Below are positions 9,254-17,266 of a stretch of 64,000 nucleotides of DNA, piece after piece. Each line of letters opens with the position of its first letter. Positions within the stretch are counted from its first letter, which is position 1. A program made the position numbers and the translations under genes. A model generated the notes under the pieces. That model searched no databases, was not told where the DNA came from, and saw only the letters and a program-made list of their open reading frames with translations. Source of the stretch: Haematospirillum jordaniae (GTDB taxonomy: Bacteria > Pseudomonadota > Alphaproteobacteria > Rhodospirillales > Rhodospirillaceae); assembly GCF_001611975.1 (NCBI RefSeq), contig NZ_CP014525.1, positions 124,001 through 188,000 of the forward strand, read 5' to 3'.

Positions 9254-9419
9254 TCTTCACGGCAAGAAAATCAATCCAAGATGGACTATACGATCGTGCA
9301 ATACGGCCCTTGTAGAACTTTTTCTGGTCGCCCCGTTGACGGGAAAAAACAGGACCGTTATCCCCGCCCGCAGAAAAACCGCTACTCTTGCTCCGATAAC
9401 AAGGAAAGGTCTTGCCGGC

Positions 9420-10340
9420 ATGCATACTTCCACCCCTGTCATTTTTGACCGGCAAGCCCTGCGCCAGCACCAGAATCGGGTAGCGCGTTCCCTGGATGAT
9501 TTTTCCTTCCTGTTCGAAGAGGTCGGAAACCGACTGATCGAACGGCTGGATGACGTGAACCGGGCCTTCCCGACCATCGTTGATCTGGGAAGCCATGGCG
9601 GCATGTTGTCACAACCACTGTCCCGACGCGCAGGAACACAGCAGGTCTTCTCGACAGATGCAGCCAAAGGCATGCTGGAACGGGGATGCCACCAACAAGC
9701 CCGCATTCTGGGATGCGACGAGGAAGCCCTGCCCTTTGCCGAGAGCAGCTTGGATCTGGTCGTGTCATCCCTGTCCCTGCACTGGGTCAATGACCTGCCC
9801 GGTACCCTAGTTCAGATACGCCGGGCCCTGAAGCCCGACGGACTGTTTCTGGCGGCCCTGTTCGGGGGGCATACCTTGCATGAGCTACGCCAATGCCTTC
9901 TGGAAGCCGAGAGCGAGGTGGAAGGCGGTGCCTCCCCACGCATCTCGCCGTTTGTGGATATCTGTGACATGGGCATGCTGATGCAACGTGCCGGCTTTGC
10001 CCTGCCCGTGATTGACTGCGATACAATCCCGGTTACGTACGATTCAGCACTGAAGTTGATGAAAGACCTGCAAGGTATGGGGGAGAGCAACATCCTGATA
10101 GAACGCCGCCAGACCTTCTCGCGCCGGGAAACCTTACTGCGTGCGGCGGAACGGTATGAAAGGATGTTTACGAATGATACCGGGCGCCTGACCGCAACAT
10201 TCCAGATCGTCTGGGTTTCGGGATGGGCACCGGCTGCCACCCAGCCCAAGGCACTGCGCCCCGGCACAGCAACCCACAGCCTGGCCGAAGCCTTGGGGGC
10301 CACCGTCTGCGGGCTCGACGACACCACGGGGAAAGGATAG
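9420..10340 (+). CDS. class I SAM-dependent methyltransferase (BioC/NDUFAF5-like)
   Basis: 306-residue Rossmann-fold methyltransferase. Motif I is VDLGSHGGMLS and motif II surrounds FSTDAAKGML; LPFAESSLDLVVSSLSLHWVNDLP is the typical motif III/IV region of the BioC and NDUFAF5 groups. The alphaproteobacterial gene beside comF is usually the NDUFAF5-like type, which in mitochondria hydroxylates an arginine of complex I. Malonyl-ACP methylation for biotin synthesis is the alternative; no other bio gene is nearby. Motif I has SHGG where a canonical CGTG would be expected. ATG 9420 follows GGAAAGG by ten bases. sfsA starts nine bases downstream. Confidence 0.85.
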   Translation: MHTSTPVIFDRQALRQHQNRVARSLDDFSFLFEEVGNRLIERLDDVNRAFPTIVDLGSHGGMLSQPLSRRAGTQQVFSTDAAKGMLERGCHQQARILGCDEEALPFAESSLDLVVSSLSLHWVNDLPGTLVQIRRALKPDGLFLAALFGGHTLHELRQCLLEAESEVEGGASPRISPFVDICDMGMLMQRAGFALPVIDCDTIPVTYDSALKLMKDLQGMGESNILIERRQTFSRRETLLRAAERYERMFTNDTGRLTATFQIVWVSGWAPAATQPKALRPGTATHSLAEALGATVCGLDDTTGKG

Positions 10341-10349
10341 TGTGCGCCG

Positions 10350-11069
10350 ATGCACTTTGGACACACTCTCATTCGCGGCACATTGATCAAGCGGTACAAG
10401 CGGTTCATGGCCGATATCACACTGGCAGATGGCTCTGTCGTCACGGCGCATACAGCCAATTCAGGATCCATGTCGGGATGCTGCACCCCGGGGTCTGAGG
10501 TCTGGCTGTCCCCTGCCGACAATCCAGCACGCAAGCTCAAATACACATGGGAAATGATCCGGGTGGACGGTTCCCTTGTTGGCGTCAACACCAGTCATCC
10601 CAACGCGTTGGCCGCAGAAGCCATACAGGCCGGACTGATCCCTCAGCTGGGCGGATACGAAACTCTGCGCCGCGAAGTAAAGTACGGACGCAGCAGCCGT
10701 ATTGATATTTTGCTTGAAAGCACAACCAAGCCACCATGCTACGTTGAAGTCAAAAACGTCACCCTGTTCCGCGATACAGGGACAGGCGGGAAAACAGCCC
10801 TGTTCCCCGATGCCGTCACCGCACGCGGGGCCAAGCATCTGGATGAACTGAGCGCAATGGTCGCGGCCGGAAATCGTGCGGTTATGCTCTATGTGATACA
10901 AAGGGAACACGATGGCTTGGTCCGCTTTTCCATTGCCGGTGACATCGACCCGCACTACGCTGCCGCCTTGCAACAGGCCACGGCAGCCGGCGTTGAGATC
11001 TTGTGCCACACCTGCACCATAACGCCGTCGGCCATCCATCTGGCGACCCCCTTGCCCGTTGCTCTGTAA
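10350..11069 (+). CDS. sfsA: DNA/RNA nuclease SfsA
   Basis: 239-residue SfsA-family protein. Recognisable parts are an N-terminal OB-like region with LIKRYKRFMADITL, the block TAHTANSGSMSGCC, KLKYTWEMI, VGVNTSHPNALAAEAI and the PD-(D/E)XK-like core SRIDILLE...YVEVKNVTL. The family was named for sugar fermentation stimulation in E. coli, and nuclease activity is described for it; the cellular role is still vague. Most members have HCPNTGSM where this one has HTANSGSM. GAAAGGA precedes the ATG. It sits between the methyltransferase and map on one strand, 25 bases before map. Confidence 0.92.
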   Translation: MHFGHTLIRGTLIKRYKRFMADITLADGSVVTAHTANSGSMSGCCTPGSEVWLSPADNPARKLKYTWEMIRVDGSLVGVNTSHPNALAAEAIQAGLIPQLGGYETLRREVKYGRSSRIDILLESTTKPPCYVEVKNVTLFRDTGTGGKTALFPDAVTARGAKHLDELSAMVAAGNRAVMLYVIQREHDGLVRFSIAGDIDPHYAAALQQATAAGVEILCHTCTITPSAIHLATPLPVAL

Positions 11070-11094
11070 CCTACTCACTGCCAGGAAAGCCTGC

Positions 11095-11901
11095 ATGTCA
11101 CCGTCCCGCCGTTCTGAAAACACCGTTATACTGCATGATGCCAGTGGCTTTGCCGCCATGCGCAAGGCTGGCCAAACGGCAGCTGCCCTTCTGGATTACC
11201 TAACCCCCTTCATCCAACCCGGCATTTCAACCGCAGACATAGATGATCTGGTGGTCGCTTGGACACAGGAACGGGGACTGAAAAACGGACCTTTTGGATA
11301 CCGGGGATTTCCACGTTCGGTCTGCACATCGGTCAATCATGTTGTCTGTCACGGTATCCCGGACGAAAAGAAGAAACTGGCCAACGGTGACATCATCAAT
11401 ATTGATGTCACGCCGATTGTGGACGGCTGGTACGGTGACAGCAGCCGCATGTATTACGTGGGCAAACCATCGGTCAAGGCAAGAAAACTGGTCGAAATAA
11501 CCTATGAATGCCTGATGCGTGGCATCGAGGTTGTCCGCCCCGGTGCTACACTTGGCGACATAGGGCACGCAATCGAGACATGGGCGCACGAGAATGGCTT
11601 CTCGGTTGTCACTGATTTCTGCGGGCATGGTGTCGGCACCCAGTTCCACACAGCACCCAGCGTGTTGCATTACGGCCAACCCGGAACCGGCATGATGCTG
11701 GAAGCAGGTATGATCTTCACCATAGAACCCATGATCAACGCGGGAAAAGCCCCAACCAAAGTATTGCCCGACGGATGGACGGCGGTAACCCGGGATCGTT
11801 CGCTGTCCGCACAGTTTGAACACACCATCGGCGTTACGGTTGATGGTTGTGAAATTTTCACCGTGTCACCACAAGGATGGCATTGCCCACCCTATTCCTA
11901 A
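11095..11901 (+). CDS. map: methionine aminopeptidase, type I
   Basis: 268-residue type Ia methionine aminopeptidase, removing the initiator Met from nascent proteins. Metal ligands sit in IDVTPIVDGWYGDSSRMY (two Asp), CGHGVGTQFHTAP (His), FTIEPM (Glu) and SAQFEHTIGVT (Glu). The substrate His is in HVVCHGIPDE. ATG 11095 is chosen because AGGAAAG precedes it and the resulting length is normal for the family; an upstream in-frame start lies within sfsA. radC begins four bases after its stop. Confidence 0.95.
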   Translation: MSPSRRSENTVILHDASGFAAMRKAGQTAAALLDYLTPFIQPGISTADIDDLVVAWTQERGLKNGPFGYRGFPRSVCTSVNHVVCHGIPDEKKKLANGDIINIDVTPIVDGWYGDSSRMYYVGKPSVKARKLVEITYECLMRGIEVVRPGATLGDIGHAIETWAHENGFSVVTDFCGHGVGTQFHTAPSVLHYGQPGTGMMLEAGMIFTIEPMINAGKAPTKVLPDGWTAVTRDRSLSAQFEHTIGVTVDGCEIFTVSPQGWHCPPYS

Positions 11902-11905
11902 GATC

Positions 11906-12607
11906 ATGTCCGACACACTTCCTCCCCCGGCCAACGAGTACAGCGGCCACCGACAGCGGCTGAAAGAACGCTTCCTAGCCAGCACACGAGCTGAAAGCCC
12001 TGACTCGTTGAAGGATTATGAGTATTTGGAGCTGCTTCTATTCCTTGGAATTCCGCGCCGGGATGTCAAACCTCTGGCTAAGGGACTTCTGGCGCGCTTT
12101 GGCAGTATTGGCGGCGTTTTGTCTGCAGAGCCGGACCAACTGGTTGCCTTGGTCGGTGAGTCCGGTGCGGTGGCCTTAAAAACTGCATCGGCTGCAGCAA
12201 CTTGGATGCTGAGAGAGGAAATTCTCGACAAACCAGTTCTAGCATCATGGGACCGTGTACTGGACTATTGCCACGCGACCATGGCCCATCGTGAAACAGA
12301 ATGCTTCCGCGTTTTGTTCTTGGACCGCAAGAATCGCCTGATCGTAGAAGAAGTCATGCAAAAGGGGACCATTGACCATACCCCCGTTTATCCAAGAGAG
12401 GTCATACGCCGCGCTCTGGAACTGGGTGCCAGTGCTTTGATCATGGTGCACAATCACCCCAGCGGCGACCCCCAACCATCAAAAGCTGATATCGACATCA
12501 CTCACCAAATCAGGGATGCAGCACGTCCGCTGGGCGTTGTGCTGCACGATCACGTCATCATCGCCCGGACCGGATACTGCTCTTTCAAATCCGATGGCCT
12601 TATTTAA
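11906..12607 (+). CDS. radC: RadC family JAB/MPN-domain protein
   Basis: 233-residue RadC family protein. The N-terminal helix-hairpin-helix-like region (LFLGIPRRDVKPLAKGLLARFG) is followed by a JAMM/MPN metalloprotease-like domain with HNHPSGDPQPSKAD at 182-195. The original link to DNA repair in E. coli was withdrawn for radC, so the function is unclear. Start ATG 11906 lies four bases after map, without a strong ribosome site, consistent with coupling to map. No terminator is visible after the stop. Confidence 0.9.
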   Translation: MSDTLPPPANEYSGHRQRLKERFLASTRAESPDSLKDYEYLELLLFLGIPRRDVKPLAKGLLARFGSIGGVLSAEPDQLVALVGESGAVALKTASAAATWMLREEILDKPVLASWDRVLDYCHATMAHRETECFRVLFLDRKNRLIVEEVMQKGTIDHTPVYPREVIRRALELGASALIMVHNHPSGDPQPSKADIDITHQIRDAARPLGVVLHDHVIIARTGYCSFKSDGLI

Positions 12608-12866
12608 ATCTGTACTACACGAAAATATCATCAAAACATTGATATATTTCACCTAGAACCAATAGGTTCGTTGCTTTTTTATCACATGCATGCATGAAAA
12701 AGACACACTGCCCTTGATTTGCCTTTTGGCCTGCATATCAGCAGTTGACCTTCCCACGCCTCATATTCCTTAATATGGTCGCGTTGCATGCCTGCAAAGA
12801 AACAGGGCATCAGCAACTAGGCAGGTTTGAGCCACACACTTTTGTAAATAGGGACATCAGAAGAGC
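12608..12866. other. porin upstream region with CATGCATGCATG palindrome
   Basis: 259 AT-richer bases between radC and the porin. They contain the 12-base palindrome CATGCATGCATG (12685-12696). TTGACC (12745-12750) and TAATAT (12771-12776) are 20 bases apart, too wide for a standard promoter. A promoter for the porin must be here, but I cannot place it firmly. Confidence 0.4.
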
Positions 12867-14036
12867 ATGAAAAAGCTCCTTATCGGAACCAGCGCCCTTG
12901 TTGCCGCCGCTACCTTGGCTGGCGCCGCATCAGCTGCTGAACCCCTGAAACTGTCTATCGGTGGTTTTGGGTCTGTTTTTACCGGATATGCATCCCAACA
13001 AAGTGAATACAAAAAGGCCCTGCGTGATGCCGGGAAAGGCGGCGAAGTCTCCGCTGTTGACGTCAAGGGTGACAACGAAATCCACTTCAAGGCTGCAACC
13101 ACGCTGGATAATGGCCTGACCGTATCGGTCAAGTACGAGCTGGAAGCTGGTGGCACCGACGAAGGCAAGAAGGCTGTTGATAACTACAGCATTTCTCTCG
13201 GCGGTTCGTTCGGTACCATTGTTGCCGGAACTGGTGACTTGGCCCTAGCCATGATTGCCAACCGTTCTCCGCACATGGGCGACCGCCTGTTGGGTGCAGG
13301 CCTTGCCGATGGTGACTTGGCAACGGGCGTATGGGTCCTGAAGCCAGAGTCCGTAAGCGGAGGCATCGCCACCCTCGTTAACAGCCATAACGATAATGAA
13401 TCCATCAGCTATGTTTCCCCGTCTGTTGCTGGCTTTACCTTCGGGGCATCCTATGTTCCGGATGGAACAGAAAAAGACGACGCAGATAAAAAGCTGAAGC
13501 ACAACCCGACCCAGCCCAACGGCACCAACACTATGGAAATGTATGGCGTTGGCATTGGGTACGAAAACAACTTCGGCGGGCTTGATCTCAAAGCTGACAT
13601 TGGCTGGGCCACCGCTGATAGCAAAGACGTTGACAGCGCCAACGAATACCAGGCCGGTCTGCAGATGTCATATTCCGGTGTTATCGTCGGTGGTGGATAC
13701 CGCCTGATTGAAGGCAAAAAAGCCGACAAGACAAAAGACAATGTACATGCCACATCCTGGGAAGCCGGCGTTGGATATAACAATGGCCCGTATGGCGTTG
13801 CCATTGCATATGCCAATACGCGGTTTGACGACGGTGCGGGATATAATGCCACAACCCAAACCAACGATGTCAGCAACACCCGCACGGTTCAGCTGACCTC
13901 GGAATACAAGATGGGCCCGGGCGTGATGCTGGTTGGCGGCGTCGGCCACGTCAAATTCGAGAAAAAAGGCTCTACCGCCGCGATCGACAAGAACAGCGGA
14001 TGGGTCGCAGCAACCGGGCTCTCCCTAGCGTTCTGA
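12867..14036 (+). CDS. Gram-negative porin, 16-strand type
   Basis: 389-residue outer-membrane porin. The signal peptide (Lys-Lys, hydrophobic core, cleavage after ASA at about 22-24) is followed by a Gly-, Asp- and aromatic-rich chain of alternating beta strands. The chain ends in ATGLSLAF, with the terminal Phe required for BAM recognition. Strands such as IGGFGSVFTGYAS and VSVKYELEAGG fit the Porin_4 family of alphaproteobacteria and rhodobacterial porins. It forms a general diffusion pore; ion preference is not deducible. The gene stands alone with its own 5' region and a strong terminator downstream, fitting a highly expressed monocistronic gene. Confidence 0.9.
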   Translation: MKKLLIGTSALVAAATLAGAASAAEPLKLSIGGFGSVFTGYASQQSEYKKALRDAGKGGEVSAVDVKGDNEIHFKAATTLDNGLTVSVKYELEAGGTDEGKKAVDNYSISLGGSFGTIVAGTGDLALAMIANRSPHMGDRLLGAGLADGDLATGVWVLKPESVSGGIATLVNSHNDNESISYVSPSVAGFTFGASYVPDGTEKDDADKKLKHNPTQPNGTNTMEMYGVGIGYENNFGGLDLKADIGWATADSKDVDSANEYQAGLQMSYSGVIVGGGYRLIEGKKADKTKDNVHATSWEAGVGYNNGPYGVAIAYANTRFDDGAGYNATTQTNDVSNTRTVQLTSEYKMGPGVMLVGGVGHVKFEKKGSTAAIDKNSGWVAATGLSLAF

Positions 14037-14060
14037 TCGGGCGTTTTACGTTTGCAACGG

Positions 14061-14085
14061 AAAGGGCGGCATGTGCCGCCCTTTT
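14061..14085. terminator. intrinsic terminator between porin and clpA
   Basis: AAAGGGCGGC at 14061-14070 pairs perfectly with GCCGCCCTTT at 14075-14084 around a four-base loop, with TTTTCTT on the plus strand. It ends the porin transcript and, with a shorter T-run on the other strand, probably also the convergent clpA transcript. Confidence 0.85.
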
Positions 14086-14109
14086 CTTGATCTATAGGGA
14101 ATACACATA

Positions 14110-16416
14110 TCAGGCCAAGGCAGGCTCCCGCGTTGTATCCGAAGCCGGGCCCCCCTTGCGCGTAGACGAAGAGATATCGAAGGCAGGTATATCGTCACGT
14201 ATACTGACAATCACCGACCCACCGTGAGCAAGGCGACCGAACAGCAGCTCCTCGGCCAGCGGACGCTTGATGAATTCCTGGATCACCCGCCCCAGTGGAC
14301 GTGCACCCATCCGGCGGTCATAACCCCGGCTGGCCAACCACTGCCTAGCTTCTGCGGTCAACTCAATCGTCACATCACGCTCACCAAGCTGGCTTTCCAG
14401 TTCCATAACAAACTTGTCGACCACTTTTTCCACCACCTCCATCGGCAGGGAACCGAACGAGATAGTTGCATCCAGACGATTGCGGAATTCGGGCGTAAAC
14501 AGGCGCTCAATTGCTTCCTTGTCATCCCCTTCCCGACTGTCACGCATAAAACCAATGGCGTTCTTGGCCAAATCTTGGGCACCGGCGTTGGTCGTCATGA
14601 TCAGGATCACATTACGGAAATCCACTGTCTTCCCATTATGATCTGTCAACTTCCCATGATCCATAACCTGTAAAAGAATGTTGAACAGGTCCGGATGCGC
14701 TTTTTCAATTTCATCAAGCAGCAGCACACAGTGCGGATGCTGGTCGACACCATCCGTCAGCAGGCCACCCTGGTCAAAACCGACATACCCCGGAGGTGCA
14801 CCGATCAGGCGGGACACAGAGTGACGCTCCATGTACTCCGACATATCGAAGCGCAAAAGCTCGATCCCCAGAGAACGGGATAGCTGCTTGGCAACCTCCG
14901 TTTTACCAACACCCGTCGGTCCGGCAAAAAGGTAGTTCCCAATCGGCTTTTCCGCATCGCGCAGGCCAGCCCGCGCCAGCTTGATGGCACTGGACAGGGC
15001 CTCAATGGCATTATCCTGACCAAACACCATGGTCTTCAGGTCACGTTCCAGATTGCGCAAAGCCTCACGGTCATCGGTGGAAACCGACTTGGGTGGGATC
15101 CGGGCAATCTTGGCAACAATCTCCTCGACATCACGCAGGGTCACGGTCTTGCGCCGCCGGCTTTCCGGAAGCAACATCCGCGCAGCACCAACCTCATCGA
15201 TCACATCGATGGCCTTGTCGGGCAGCTTGCGATCGCCGATAAACTTGGACGACAGCTCAACCGCCGCCCGAATGGCCTCGGCCGTATAGCGCACATTGTG
15301 ATGCTTTTCGTAATACGGCTTCAAACCATGCAAGATCTTGATGGCATCTTCGATGCTGGGTTCTGCCACATCGATCTTCTGGAACCGGCGCACCAAGGCC
15401 CGGTCTTTCTCGAAGTGGCTGCGAAACTCCTTGTAAGTTGTCGAGCCGATACAACGAATCGCCCCGGATGCCAAAGCCGGCTTGAGCAGATTGGAAGCAT
15501 CCAGAGACCCGCCCGAGGTTGCGCCCGCCCCGATCACAGTATGGATCTCGTCAATAAACAAGACCGCATCCGGAAGGCTCTCCAGTTCCTTCATGACCTG
15601 CTTCAGGCGTTCCTCAAAGTCACCCCGGTAACGGGTTCCTGCAAGCAGCGCCCCCATGTCCAAGGCAAAGATCACAGAAGGACGCAAAACCTCAGGCACA
15701 TCACCGGTCACAATCCGCCGGGCCAACCCTTCAGCAATAGCGGTTTTCCCGACACCGGGATCCCCGACATACAGGGGGTTGTTCTTGGAGCGTCGGCACA
15801 GGACCTGTATGGTTCTTTCCACTTCGGCTTCGCGGCCGATCAGGGGATCGATTTTCCCCTCAGCAGCACGACGGTTGAGATTGACGCAGTATGCCTCGAG
15901 CGCTTCGTGACCCTTTTTCACCACGTCCTCCTCGGCCGCACTGTCGTCGGCGCCATGCACGGTACGGGTTTCAGACAGACCAGGCTGTTTGGCTATGCCA
16001 TGCGAAATGTAATTCACAGCATCAAGCCGGGTCATATCATGCTGCCTGAGGAAATAGACCGCATGACTCTCCCGCTCGGAGAAAAGGGCCACCAGAATGT
16101 TGGCCCCTGTCACTTCCTCGCGACCGGATGACTGAACGTGGATGGCGGCGCGCTGTACAACGCGCTGGAACCCTGTGGTCGGTGTTGGCTCGCCGGGATG
16201 GGAGGCAACAAGCCCGCCCAGTTCCCCGTCGACAAAGGCACGCACGTCACTGGCCAAGCGATCCAGATCCACGCCACAGGCCCGCATAACGGCCATGGCA
16301 TCAGTATCTTCGCACAGAGCCAGAAGCAGGTGCTCCAGCGTGACATACTCGTGATGGCGCTCACCTGCGAAAGCAAGTGCCTTGTGAAGAGTCTTCTCAA
16401 GATTGCGGGACAGCAT
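14110..16416 (-). CDS. clpA: ATP-dependent Clp protease ATP-binding subunit ClpA
   Basis: 768-residue AAA+ unfoldase that feeds substrates to ClpP. The Clp N-domain covers about residues 1-145. Walker A of ring 1 is GDPGVGKT at 218-225 with VLFIDEIHTVIGAG as Walker B, and Walker A of ring 2 is GPTGVGKT near 495-502 with VLLLDEIEKAHPD as Walker B. The ClpP-docking loop lies in the expected region before DLAKNAIGFM. There is no middle coiled-coil domain, which separates it from ClpB, and no zinc finger, which separates it from ClpX. It is downstream of clpS on the same strand with a 79-base gap; the adaptor and unfoldase act together in N-end-rule degradation. Confidence 0.96.
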   Translation of the reverse strand: MLSRNLEKTLHKALAFAGERHHEYVTLEHLLLALCEDTDAMAVMRACGVDLDRLASDVRAFVDGELGGLVASHPGEPTPTTGFQRVVQRAAIHVQSSGREEVTGANILVALFSERESHAVYFLRQHDMTRLDAVNYISHGIAKQPGLSETRTVHGADDSAAEEDVVKKGHEALEAYCVNLNRRAAEGKIDPLIGREAEVERTIQVLCRRSKNNPLYVGDPGVGKTAIAEGLARRIVTGDVPEVLRPSVIFALDMGALLAGTRYRGDFEERLKQVMKELESLPDAVLFIDEIHTVIGAGATSGGSLDASNLLKPALASGAIRCIGSTTYKEFRSHFEKDRALVRRFQKIDVAEPSIEDAIKILHGLKPYYEKHHNVRYTAEAIRAAVELSSKFIGDRKLPDKAIDVIDEVGAARMLLPESRRRKTVTLRDVEEIVAKIARIPPKSVSTDDREALRNLERDLKTMVFGQDNAIEALSSAIKLARAGLRDAEKPIGNYLFAGPTGVGKTEVAKQLSRSLGIELLRFDMSEYMERHSVSRLIGAPPGYVGFDQGGLLTDGVDQHPHCVLLLDEIEKAHPDLFNILLQVMDHGKLTDHNGKTVDFRNVILIMTTNAGAQDLAKNAIGFMRDSREGDDKEAIERLFTPEFRNRLDATISFGSLPMEVVEKVVDKFVMELESQLGERDVTIELTAEARQWLASRGYDRRMGARPLGRVIQEFIKRPLAEELLFGRLAHGGSVIVSIRDDIPAFDISSSTRKGGPASDTTREPALA

Positions 16417-16495
16417 TGACCGTACCCCTTATCCTGTATGCCACACGCCCGGACAGCACATCTGTCTGGATAGGAAGAAAAAGACCCCGAACCAC

Positions 16496-16822
16496 TCAGT
16501 CTTTCTCCAGAGTGCACTGCAACGGGTGCTGGTGCTGCCTAGCAAGATCCATAACCAAGGCAACCTTGGTCTCAGCAATCTCGTAGGTATACACGCCACA
16601 CACCCCTACACCCCGGTGATGCACACTCAACATGATCTCTGTCGCCTCATCCCGGCCCTTGTTGAAGAACCGTTCCAGAACATGAATGACAAACTCCATC
16701 GGGGTATAGTCGTCATTCAGCATCAACACCCTGTACATCGGCGGCTTGCGAACCCGTGGCTTGACCTTGATAGCCAGCCCCGTACCGCTGTCGCGATCCT
16801 CATCGTGACCATACTCACTCAT
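16496..16822 (-). CDS. clpS: ATP-dependent Clp protease adaptor ClpS
   Basis: 108-residue adaptor that binds N-degron substrates and delivers them to ClpA. After a disordered acidic N-terminus, the core has YRVLMLNDDYTPMEFV (30-45), with the N-degron-binding Asn-Asp-Asp, and MLSVHHRGVGVCGVYTYEIAETK, with the conserved His pair. It starts at ATG 16822. It is the first gene of the clpS-clpA pair, and its promoter must lie in the 16823-16960 region. Confidence 0.95.
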   Translation of the reverse strand: MSEYGHDEDRDSGTGLAIKVKPRVRKPPMYRVLMLNDDYTPMEFVIHVLERFFNKGRDEATEIMLSVHHRGVGVCGVYTYEIAETKVALVMDLARQHQHPLQCTLEKD

Positions 16823-17266
16823 GGCAGTCCCATTGACCTATTTCCGTTACGACCCTCAAAGCTCGTGCCACGATTCTAGGCCAGACGGCACCAATCGCAA
16901 ACGCCCCGCGTACTGTGGACGCCTTTGACACCTCCACTATAGGCCCCTAGGCAAGCGTTGGGGAGGGGGAGGGCCATCAGCACTAGGGAGAAGCGGAACA
17001 GCCCGTATTCCTTGATCCTGGCCGCTTTTCTAACCGCTTTCATAGAGGGATACCCCATGTCACAACCCCGTGAGGATAAAACAACGATCCTGTTGATGGC
17101 AAACGAAATTGCTTGGAAAGGACAAGGAGCCCCGGCGATTCCGCGGGGGCTCCCTTAAATGGAACGGCACTACAGATACAACCACCATACAACCGGGAAA
17201 TGGCAACCAGATCTTGTACCGATAGACCAAATCCCGCTCAAAGGGAACTAAGATGCGTCAGAAAAA
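16823..17266. other. 444-base region without a firm gene; hairpin and possible small ORF
   Basis: This region between clpS and the phasin gene should hold the clpS promoter (minus strand) and the end of the phasin transcript. On the plus strand GGAGCCCC near 17126-17133 can pair with GGGGGCTCC near 17145-17153. A possible 33-codon plus-strand frame starts at ATG 17058 after GAGGGA and ends inside this hairpin at 17158. Nothing in that peptide is recognisable. Confidence 0.45.

Noticed and set aside
9246..9419. 58-codon N-terminal extension of the methyltransferase
   Set aside because: It would overlap the comF start on the other strand, has no family similarity, and a better start with GGAAAGG is at 9420.
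12745..12776. TTGACC and TAATAT as the porin promoter
   Set aside because: The 20-base spacing is too wide for a normal sigma-70 promoter, so it was not listed as one.
16876..17058. 60-codon minus-strand frame upstream of clpS
   Set aside because: No conserved motif or good ribosome site, and it lies in what should be the clpS promoter region.
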